From the NCBI RefSeq assembly GCF_003945595.2, contig NW_024104347.1, forward strand, positions 1 to 64,000: a stretch of DNA of 64,000 nt. The letters are read 5' to 3'. The notes below the pieces were generated by a model, which did no database searches, had not been told where the DNA came from, and worked only from the letters and a program-made list of their open reading frames with translations. The position numbers and the translations under genes are program-made. Of the stretch, positions 1 to 11,600 are shown one piece after another. The first letter of the stretch is position 1. Each line of letters begins with the position of its first letter. This DNA is from Pipra filicauda (taxonomy: Eukaryota; Chordata; Aves; Passeriformes; Pipridae).

Positions 1-1667
1 GTGTGCCTCCTTGTTTTATAAATCTGCCCAGCCCCAGCTGTACCTGAAGGTACATAACAGGTAACAATGTGATGTGCTAGTGTGGCATCTTGAATAAGAA
101 ACCCCAGCCAACTTCTATGTGTCAGAAAATTGTTTTAAAGGGTGTGCCACGTGTTTTTGCATGACACTTGGCCTTCTGAGGCAAAAAAGAGTGGCTGGGT
201 TTCGTGTATCTGAAAATCACTCTTTACAGCTTCAGCCTCCAGGATGCTGAACTTGCAGCCAAGGCAGTCAGTGCAAGAGCAAGACTTTATTTTTCATTTT
301 TGAATCAAAACATAAAATAAACGTGACAATAACTATTCCATCATTTTACTGGTACCTATGTAGGAAACTCTTATATCTATGCAGCTCTGTAGCTCTTCAA
401 ACTGCGTTTGGCATGCCCCATTGCAAAGAGTTGCTGTGTATACACTGTTATTGTTTGCCTTGAAAATCCTTCTTTGTTAAATTGCTGCTTGATCTGGAGG
501 GACATTTTGGATACAAAATTTTGTTTGAGGGTCCTCTTTCACTATGAAAGCCTCTGCATTTTAACACAGTTTCTCCAGTGTCAGAACAAAATGATGCACA
601 GTGGAAGTCCCTGTTGATCTTTCACAGTGATGACTTTTAACTATCCCCTTTCCACACAACCAGAACCTGCAGCACAGCCAGGGTGTTTGATCGATGCCTA
701 TCCCTGCCAGCTTCCAGGCTGAGCCTTTCTGGAGCCAGCATCAGCTTTGCCAAGGACTCTAGCTCCTCCTGTTAAGCCTTATTTTGAAACTCCTGGCAAA
801 ATGTATTCCATATTGTCCACATCAGTGAGTTCCAGATTCCAGATTTTCCAGGGTGGTTTTTATTAATATTTATTTATTTATTTATATATAAATCTCAGGA
901 TGTTACCCAGGTGGGCTCAGTGGTTCTCCACAGTGTCCACTGTTACAGTATCCCTGATCTGCTGGGTATTAGGGTGCAGCCTCTAAAGCTCTGACCATGT
1001 GCTTGGACACATAACAGTGTCTGAGTGCTGTGGTTGTATAGCAGTGACCAGGAAGATGAAAACCTCTAGGGAGCGTGAGAAGGACGTGCTGGAACTGCGT
1101 GCGAGTGTGCAGCCGCTTCCCTCATGCGTGGAGGTTCTCAACCACGTGTCCCTGGCATAAAGTCAGAGGAACCTTAGCCCCAAAACACCAGCTATTGAGC
1201 TTGGCCTACACCCTTCCTCTTGTGTCATGCCAGTGGCTGCATTGTTGGAGTGGAGCCAGCCACGCTGTGGAGGCCTCCTGACCCCTGGGAGTATTCAGCA
1301 GCTGTTTCTGAAGCCCCTGGCAGGGATGGGATATGTTGCAGTCAACATCTTTGGAAGCAGCACAGAGGCAACCCGTTTCCAATCAAACAAGTAGCTTTGG
1401 AGGGGAAAAATAAAGAGTCTGAGGGAGAAACGTTCTACTCGCAACATTTGCAATAAGTTATTTTAATTTTTATTTATCTCCAAGTCAGGGGTGAGTCAGC
1501 CTGGGATGTGACTCAGACCACCTCCTTTGTGAGCCTTCAGGGAGGGCAAAGAGCACAGCCTGTGCTCCACGGTGCCTCTTACCAATGCTTTATTACATGC
1601 TTTATTTTGCAATTTTTTAAAAACCCTACGAAGCTGATATTTTTTTTCCTCTTTTTTTTCTCTCTAG
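1..1667 (+). other. EEPD1: EEPD1 intron (5' part outside the window)
   Basis: Non-coding sequence. I find no exon or recognisable transposon. It contains a short (TTTA)n tract at about 865-885. Short open frames here have no homology that I recognise. Confidence 0.7.
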
Positions 1668-1778
1668 TTTTGTATGGAGCTGAACCAGCCAACGCTGCCA
1701 AACATCCGCAAGTGGAAGGGCCCTAGAGGATGTTGGAAGGGTGTTGTTTCCGAAAAACCCTCAGGCCAGCTACACAAG
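1668..1778 (+). CDS. EEPD1: EEPD1 coding exon ([18 protein letters not shown] segment)
   Basis: This is a 111-nt, 37-codon exon in phase 0 at both ends. A T-rich tract ending in tctctag precedes it and aag|gtacat follows. It encodes the stretch containing [20 protein letters not shown], inside the EEP nuclease domain. An in-frame ATG at its third codon is internal and is not a start. Confidence 0.92.
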
Positions 1779-4700
1779 GTACATTAATCCCTAAGTCTGA
1801 ACTTTGGCTTCGCTTTCTTTTCTCCCTCTAACCAAGGATGTATTTTGAATGTTTAAGGCAACACACATTGCAAATCCTTTTTGGAAAGGTTTGCATTTCT
1901 TGTTTTTTATGCTGACTGTTCCTATAGCTTTCAATTTGACTTGGCGATTGATGTTTTGGAAGAATTGTGGTGTGCTTCTAAGGAGGAGGGTGTGTGTGTA
2001 TTTGTGGGAGGTATGGTGGATAAAGGCAGTACAGAAATACAGAAGAAAGGCTACACATTAGGGCAAGGAAAGAGCCCTCAGTTTTGCCCCTGGTAGGCAG
2101 CAGTACTTGTGAATTTTTTCGTGCTGATCACCTGAGGTTGTTCCCTGGTGCTGCACTGGCTGGCATTTGTAAGGGCTCCCCATTTTCCTAGTTTGCAAGT
2201 GAAGAGTCTGCAGAGGGGCCATGCAGCCTGCCATCCTCACCTAGAAGACTTTATCTCCTACGTTCTCCAGAGTGCTTTGCACAGGTGTTAAAAATGCTGT
2301 GGACACCATTTGAAACCTGCACCATGCTCCACTGTGCTTTTCCCTGCAGCGTCTTCTGCTGTGGAAATATGTGTATATACTGTAGAGAGGTACTAATTTA
2401 TATTGTAGTGACAGCTGCACCTGCTACCTTTGACAATATTCAAGATATAGCTGCATTGGGCTGGACGTGACTAACAGTGCCCAAAAGCAGTGTCTCCCAA
2501 AGGAAATGTCTCTTTTTTTCCCCTTAAGGGTGCTAATGAGTTTTCCGAGGAAGATCCTCCTCGAGCTCAAGCCTTTTGTTGCTGATCAGGGTCATTTTCA
2601 TGATGCAGTCATCAGAGTGGGGGTGTTGTTGTGGGGTAAAAGAGGGAATGGAGACCTGTTATGTAACAAGTGGTGCCTTGCAGTACACGAGGCTGTCTTG
2701 AACAAGCTATTTGATCTGGAATGATCTATTCTGAGCACTGTTGTTACTGTGGCTTCACTTGTGTCCTGTAACCACTCTCCTTGGAATCCACATTTCCTTA
2801 ATTTGGCTTTTCCAAATCAGGTTGCATCCCTGTTCACTGGTGATTTTTGGGAGGCACACCTCTTTTTATTGCCCTTCTGAGTAAAACCCAAGAATGAAGG
2901 GGAACAAGAAACCAAACTCCAGCTAAAACCCACTACCCGAGCAGCACAAGGATTGGACTGTAGCTACCACCAGACAGGCATGGAGGGTCTGAATGTGTCC
3001 AATGTTTAATACAATTCACACTTAATTGCAATGCACAGTGCAAATGCCCTTCAGGGCATTTATTTATTTATTTATTTTAATTTTTATTCCTGGCTGGAGT
3101 TTTCCTTTGGGATCTCTTGGTAGGCCAGATCATTAAAACACTGAATATAAATAGTTCTGCAAAACTGTGAAAGTTGTTCCCTCCACTTTTTCTCTTTTCC
3201 CAAGAATTATTAATAAATGTCTCAGAGTTTCTATGTTAAATCCAGAGTCTTCCATCAGTTCTTTCTTGAACTGTATTTCCAAAGATAACGATGGCAGTTT
3301 TGACTATGGACTGAGTAAATAAAACTTGTCATCCACCTCGGTTTACTGGTAGGGAAATAAGGATGAATTTTGGTTCCCAAAATTATGAGAGAAATGTCTG
3401 GCCAAGCTAAGAATAGAAATTTTATCTACTGACTCTGCTTTTTAGCTGCTTTAACAGAAATCTGATTGTGCTGGAGAACCCTCCGATAAGCCAAAAAGTC
3501 TCTTCTAACGCTGGGCTAGTTAATGAGCCAGTCAGGTTTGAACACCACGTACACAAATGCAATGCCATGAGGTAACACAGTGTAACCTCACAAACGGAGC
3601 ATCTTCAGCACAAACCAATCTCAGGAGGCTCTACAGGGCTAAATAATGCAAAATACTGGATGGTGCTTCAGGCTCGTGCTTCCACATACGTTGAGCATTT
3701 GGCCTTCAATCAGGCAATGACTTTTGACCGCCATGTTAATGTGAAGACTGGAGCCAGGAAATAGCAAACACCTGTTGATAACAGTTTTATTCTTCCACAA
3801 CTTTTCCTGTAGCAGTTTTCAGACCTTAGACTTCTGACTGGGGGAATAATTTGGTCAGTATTTAAGGGTTAGTTATCAAAGGAGCTGCCAAAGAATTTTA
3901 GCCAACCTTAATACTTTCAAGGCTCCTGGGAAGTCAGTGGAGCAGTTAACACTTTTTTATTGCAGCTGAAATGGAGAAAACTCTTTTTTCCGATGGATTT
4001 AACTATGATTCGCTAAGGGAAGTGGGTTTGAATGGTGCCAAGGAAAATGGTGTCTGGATGATGGGAGGAGAGGCTTTGAATTAGGTTCTGCTGCTGATGC
4101 GGCCAGGGTAGGCAGCTTTCTGAAAATGCCAATTCCATATCATGAAATTATCAAAAAAAAAGCCCATGCAGGATGAAAGGAGCACAGAGCTGAGTGTGAA
4201 ATGTTCAAACTGGAAAACAGACAGCAAAGATTGACAGAGCTGAGAGGTCTAGACCCGATTTCATGCCAAGAGACTGAAGGGGCCAAGGTGTTTTTAGCTT
4301 ACGGGCGACAGAAGGCTGTGAGATGGCATACAGCCTGTGGAGAAGGAACAACTGTGTGCAGCATTGTCTACTGCAAGCCCTAGCAGTCACCCAGTGAGAC
4401 TGAGCTCATGGTTAGAAAAATAATCCTGTGGGTAAAGAACTACCTCATTATTGACCGTGCTCAGAGGAATCCGGTGCTTTGCCTGGACTAGGAGGAAACA
4501 AGGACCACATCAGCCCAAACACACACATGAGAGGCAGCATCTTTCACCCCTGTGGTGGTCTTGAACATGCCCTGCCTGTATAAAATAAAACAGATTATTA
4601 AATCCTTGGCAGGACCGAGCAATGCTAAAATTACCTGAGTATCCAAAATTACCACCGTGCAGGTGTGAGGGGCTGTGAGTTGCATAGCAATGCATGTTTC

Positions 4701-5639
4701 AGCTTGGCACGCTCAGTTTTCAGTGAAGTCAGTGGAGGTGCCCAGGAAGTGTTACTCCCACATCCGGTAGGGGGGTTTGGCTGGGATGCAATAAAGAAGT
4801 GTTTCCACCTGATCTCTGTGTCTCCTACTGATAGCCTAGGATGCTATTTCTCGTTTACACATAGTAAGTTGGGCTGCCTTCAGCAGGCGCCATGCCTACA
4901 TGCTTCATCTTCTACCACCTCTGCATATTTTGGGAGCGATGTGTGCCAATGCCAACAGAAACAGAAGTATTGAAACTTGCAGGTGCAAGTTTCATCTGTG
5001 GGGATGAATTTGGGCAGAATGTTTTGGTTTTACCTTCTTATAACTGGCTTTTCTCTTTTTGTTTTTTAATTTCAGGGAGTTGAATATTCTGGCTTCCTCT
5101 GGGATACAACAGCTGGCATTGAGCTGAAAGATGCCTCATCTCAGGAGAGCGCACAATCTAATGGCAACGGGAGGCACTCATATCCTCACCCGTATCTTGC
5201 ACATTTCAAGGTAACTGCCATTGTGCCAGCTGACCCTTGCAGAGCTTTTATTAGAAAGAATTTGGGTAAGATGAAAAGAGACTTCTAACAGATAATAATT
5301 TGCATGAGACTCTAACCTATCTCATCACTGTCCCATGGCTTGATTATGGACAGGTGCTTAGTGGACATATGGTAGTTCATCACAGTCAGTCCTTTCCCTT
5401 GCTCCTGTGGCAGCAAGCCCTGCTGCAAGGGAGCATTTGAGAATGTGAGGGTCATTGGTCCTCAATACTATCCGTAGCCACTGAGAGTGTGACAGAAGTC
5501 ACCAGTCACCTTGTTTGTCTTTTACCAAATTAACACAGGCAGAATGAGGTGTGTGTCCAGCAGCAGCCAGCCACAAGGCTGTTATTCTTGTCAGTGCCAC
5601 AAAGAGGGATAAGTGCAGGGAGAATGGAGATAGATTATG

Positions 5640-5679
<40 letters not shown>

Positions 5680-8600
5680 AGGCACAGTGCTGCAGAGAGA
5701 CTCGGGCTAGCCTGTTATATGTTGCTATCATACTGCAGAGTTTCCATTACAAAGCTTTTTCACTAGGCTGAACCCATCTAAAACAATGTCATCAGTTTTG
5801 AAAACAGTTCTTGTACATAAGCTCGAGCAAACATGTAAGCAGAGGGAGCCCATCTCTGCACAGGCTGTGATGGAGGAATCCAATTTGACGTGTCTGGTGA
5901 CGCTTTGAGAGAAGCATTGATCAAATAATTATGAATAAATAAATTACTAGTAATTAAATAATTATGCAAATAGGTCAATATTAGGAGTAAGTATTACTTG
6001 TTCCAAGTGATTCCCAGAAGGTAAGAAGATTGCAGAGAGCCAACAGCTCCTTTCAAGGTACATTACGTTTCTTGGTTAGTCTCTGTGACGAACTAGGGCT
6101 AATCACAAGACAGTAGTAATTAGCCCCTGTAATGACCATGACATTATTTGTAGCTTATTAATAACTGGTTTTACATAAACTGATTTTCATAAGCAGCAGA
6201 CTTCTTTCTGCAACTGTGGTGGAAGGGAGCTGTTTGCGTATGCAAACCAGTTTCACCAGAACTGAGAGGCTTTCAGGTTAAGGCACACAAAGCTGCAAAA
6301 TGCTTCCCTCCCCTTCCTCCTCAAAATAAGACACACCAAAACACACCACATACATAGCAGAGGGAGTCCTAGTCCTCCAAATTTACTACTAAAAGTACTG
6401 GGAGCAGGCACGTGGTTTTGCTTTGTGACCTTCCGTGCCCTGTCTGCACGGCATTGATTTCTCCTCCTTCCTCCCCCAGGTTGGAATGAATGATCTAACG
6501 GTGGTTAACCTTCACCTGGCCTTGCCATCCTCAGCGGGAGAGAATACCGGGAAGAACCACGACAGCCACAAACTGGCAGCCTGTGCGCAGAGTTTGCAGG
6601 AGACTCTGAAAGGTAGGGCAGGTTTTTTCCTGCCAGCTGTCACGTGCACACTGGGGTTTATCTAATTAAAAGGAATTTTAAAAAGAATAAAATCTGCTTC
6701 AGTGAGCATTTCACAAATATCCTCATCAGCCTCACAATTGTCTTTACCCGCATTTGTATTTGAATTATGCATAGCATGACAAATGTGCTTTTCTCTTTCT
6801 CCCTGTCTTATAGTCTTTCCTAATTAACACAAACAGCACAGGGAATCCTACTGGCTTTGACATCATTTTTTCAAATGAAGTTCCTTCTGATTTTATGCTA
6901 CTGTAAGAGCAAGTTCTGCCAAAGGAAAAAAAAGACACCAGAGTTGAGACCCTATTTTAAATACTTTGTGGAAATGACACCTACCTGATATCAGAACAAA
7001 GCTTAATTTTTTTTTTCCCCTCAAGAGAAGTAGGTTTTATATATTTACTTTTTGGATAATTGAAAGCTCTTTGGAAAACCCAATGTAAATCAGGAGACAG
7101 CTGCTAATGAGAAAAGAATGACACCAGAATGTAGATCTGAACTTGAGCAATGTAATAGCAGTTGAATTTCTCTACCTTGTTTCTGCAAATTTGCTTCTTA
7201 CTTTGAAGCTTGCAAATAATATTCAGTTTCCTATGAAGCAGAACGAAATGTTTCAGATGTTGCTGATCTTGTTATAGGAATAGAAAAATCTAGCCCTTTG
7301 TTTACTGCTTAACAAAGATGTGAAAGGGTTGCAAGGTTGTATGCGTGACGATTTTCAACTTGGCCCAGTTTAATAAGGTTGGTCACTTGGAAGCGTTAAT
7401 ATCGCTCTTGTATAACACCACAGGTATTTGCAGTTTTCATGCGTGTTGTATCGTTGTTCCTTTTGAGCTGCAGAAGTCAGTCAGAGCTATTTTAAGTGCT
7501 ACTGATTAAAGTATTTGTCCACTTACTTTAAAATTGGAAAGGATGAAGGTGAACAAAAGGATTGTTTGTTTAATCCCCAAAGGCTGAACTGAGACACAAA
7601 TAAGTGTGTAGCTCTTCTGAAGTCAATTGAGTTGCACTTCCACTGTGTCTAAATTTAGATTGTTGGCATTCTCTTTATGTTTTAATTTTCATATGGGAGG
7701 CACGTTACTGGAGCAAGCTTGTTGTTGACTTAGTCTTTCACAAAAAATGAGATTCAGATTCCTCCAAACCTGTGGGTTGCAGGTGTGGTTTCCTAAACAA
7801 ATGGGAGTGCACATGTGTTACTTTGAAGTACTGAATTACCCTGCCAAAATGAATGTCATGCTTAAAATTACTGCCATCCTTCAATTTCTTCCAAATCAAT
7901 TCATAAAATATGGGTAATAAGAACTTATTTGTCTGTGGGTACTGCAGTAAATTTGAGTTTCTGTTCCCATTTTGCTAACAGATGCCTGTTTAACTATCCT
8001 TTCTTCTTATGAGGAGGCACGTGAGCATCTGAGGAATGTTGTTTACTGTTTACTACCCACAGCCTCCTGTAATGCAGAACACTAGTGTGCCCATATTTCT
8101 CCATTAGACAAGTGGGTCCTGGTTCCTTTTTCCCTCCTCTTTCTTTTCCTTCATTGGTACTGAAGAGACGTGGTGGCTGCTGGCTGCTCGTAGCTAACTC
8201 TTTGCAGCAGCTCTTCTGTCTTCTCTCAGGAATTCCACAAGTTCATCTTCAGTGCGGTGAGCATGGGCAACACACAGGTGCTATTCTGAATGTAGTGGTT
8301 GGACCCAGGGCTCAGGGTATTGGATGGATTGAGAGCAGTCCTGAGGAGAAGAACGTGGGGGTATTGGTGGATGAGAAGCTGAACATGAGCCAGCAATGTG
8401 TGCTTGCAGAACAGAGAGCCAATCACATCAAAAGACACATGGCCAGCAGGTCAAGGGAGGTGATTCTACCCCTCTACTCTGCTCCCGTATGACCCCATCT
8501 GGAGCAGTGCATCCAGCTCTGGGACCCCCAACAGGGGAAGGACGTGGAGCTGTTGGACCAAGCCCACAGGAGGTCTATGAAGATAGTCAGAGGGCTGGAG

Positions 8601-11600
8601 CATCTCTCCTATGAAGAAAGGCTGAGATAGCTGTCGTTGTTCAGTCTGGAGAAGACTTTGGGGAGATCTTATAGTAGCCTTCCAGTACCTAGAGGGGGCC
8701 TACAAGAGAGCTGGAGAGAGACCTCGCCGGAAAGGAAGAGAGCGAACTATCTTATCAATGCCTTATTTATACCCTAGGTTACGTAAAGGAATAGCATGGA
8801 ATACTTCCTTGGTCACCTTCCTAGTTCCTTCCTGGTTACAAGCTGGTTTCCAGGAAGGCCTAGACTGAAACCATCACAGACGTGTAGGGATAGGACAAGG
8901 GAGAATGGCCTTAAACTGAAAGAGGATATTTAGATTAGATATTAGGAAGAAATTCTTTACTATGAGAGTGATGAGGCACAGGAACAGGTTGCCCAGAGAA
9001 GCTGTGGATGCCCCATCCCTGGCAGTATTCAAGGCCAGGCTGGATGGGGCTTCGAGCAACCTGGTCTAGTGGAAGGTGTCCCTGCCCATGGCAGAGGGGT
9101 TGGACATAGATGATCTTTAAGGTCTCTTCCAACCCAAACCATTCTGTGATCTTCTCTCATATGGCTTGACCATATTCCATGGGTTACCCATGCATCACTA
9201 GGCTTACAAGACCTTTGAGAAGCAGTAGGGAGCCGCTTAGCAGCCAGTTTACGATCACATACTTCTCAACATCTGCATCTCACTCTCTCCAGGAAGGATT
9301 TGGAGGTTTAAGGGTCTGTTTAATTCACGAGGGAAATCCATTCAGGGCATGGAAAAATCAGGGAGAGTGTCCTACAGGTGTCACTTTGGACTGCAGCAAA
9401 GCAAAGGAGGGTTTCACGATTCCTGCAGGGAAGCAGATTTCAAGACTGCAGACTTTCTGCAGGCACTGTCAGTCCCTCAGCTGATTGTATTGGCACACCA
9501 GAGCTCAGCCACTGCGGCACAGGGCTGAGTTAAGGCAGTGCTTTGCTTTGCTGGCCAAGAGCCACCCGCAGGCACTGCTAGAATTCACTGGTGCTTCAGT
9601 GAGTTTGAAGATGCATTTGCAAGCAGACTAGATGTTTTCTTCACCTGAGGAGTTCTCTGTTGACAAGGACATGGTTGTTTTGGGCCCAGTGGGTCTGAAT
9701 GTGTTTGGGAGCACCAGTGAGAGGTAATGAATGGGACACGTGCCTGGCTGCTGCGTGATGTATGCCACCACATCCAACAGATGGAGGCTCTGGGTTCTTG
9801 TGGACATTACAGTCTGTGTCAGTGGCTTTTGCAGCAAAAGATGGCTTGGTAGTGAAGCACCTTCTGCTCTGTCCTGTTGTAGAGGGAGAGGAACGAGATT
9901 GCATTGGCTGAGGAGCCTCTGTCTCCTGAGGAGAAGGAAAATCAAGTCCTGCCAGGTTTAAACTTATTAACTCCAGAAGAGGAAAATCACAGCACAGCAC
10001 CAGTAGCATTGTCTTGATTTTCTTTTTTTCCCCCATCTCATTGTAACACTGGATATCATGACTGCAGTTTTTGATCAGTTATCATCCCTTGTTACGAACA
10101 AGGGCACGATTTCTTCTGGAACTTTTGCTAAGTTTGGCCGAGAGCCATTAAGGCTGATCTGTGAGACCCCTGAGAGCTGCAGCTACTGTGTGCAGCTCTG
10201 CTCCCTGCCTCTGCTGAGAGACCCGGGGGTGTCCAGTTAGGCGCAGTCACGCACTCGGGAGGATCCAGGCGGGTTCACTTCCTTCCCTCCCGCTGTTTGA
10301 TGTCTGTCAGGGTCTTGGGAGGCAGACAAGACACGAAACCTCAGTGCTGGTGTGCATTGACATTGCTGTCGCAGGAGCTGGCAGAGGTAGGAGCAAGGCT
10401 GAGAGCGAGCCAGGACAGGGGGAAATGAAGTTGGTGGTTGTCTATAAAATTGCTGTTTCTTGCTCTTCCTTGCTTAGCACAGGCTACCCGATATATTCCC
10501 CATTGATTTGCAATCTGGGGAGTCCCAGAAGCTCCTGAGAGAGGGGACCAGAAGCAATCCTTTCTCTCCCCTGTGGCAAATTTGGTTCCAGCCTCTTTAA
10601 CATGCACCAGCCTATTCCTTCTGTCAACTTCACACTGTGTAACGATTTTATGCTTAGTTATTCTGCATGCAAAAGCTTAAATGGGTGAAGAATATAGTGA
10701 TTCCCTCCCTGAGCAGTTAGCTGCAGGCTGACTTCTTACCTCCTTCCAAGCACACATCCAGGTGCTGGGTCTTTTAGCCTCTGCTGTTTCTGAACTGTGC
10801 AGAATGGAGCAGTCAGTTAAAATTTTCACTTGCAAGTAGGGTGGGTTTTGTAATAGATTTTTCATGTGAGGGAAATAGGCTTGAAGATTCGCTAAAAGAA
10901 GTGTAAGTAGTATAGAATAGAATAGTTTTGTGCATAATCAAGATACTGCTGTTAAGATCCCTGCCTCTCTGTCATTTTTAAACACCACCCCCCAAGGATG
11001 TGCTCCAGAGGTTTCCGTAATGGCCCTTTCCCACTTATAGGGCCAAGCTAAAAGCAGGGAAGGAGCTGAGTGCTGCCTGGGCCGTTAAGCAAGTGTTAGT
11101 ACTGAAGGACCAAGATGGTTGCAGTTGCATTTCCAGCTTCCTGGTCCTGCCAAGCAAGAGATGTTTGTGATGAGAGGCATGCAATACCACCAGCTCACAG
11201 CAAGCACTGTTCTCCCATTACACAAGCACTGATTTTTCTTTTAAGTTCTGGTGGAGCTTAAAACAACTCAGGTTGAGATTCTGTTTTTTTATTTCTTTCA
11301 AAGATGGGAAGACTGCTGTCCCAAAAACTTTATAGAATAATATTTAAGCTTCATGTTATTTACAGTATGATTTGTGACTTGCAAAGGGTAGAGAAATCAC
11401 AAATATTTTCACCATCGCCCCCCTGCATCTTAGCAAACAGCATGTTTTGAAGTATTTGTAAGTCATATGTCATCAGTCTTGCTGCTTTTGTGCCCTTTCC
11501 CAATTCATCTTTCTTGCAGTGCAAGACAGGAGTGGAATTGATTTTGTTGTTGAGCTTGTGCTCCCTCTCCTGGATAGTGACTTCTACAGCAGTAGCACAA

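Noticed and set aside
8085..8492. 135-codon open frame as a possible host gene
   Set aside because: Its second half is the C-terminal part of CR1 ORF2, so it belongs to the retrotransposon.
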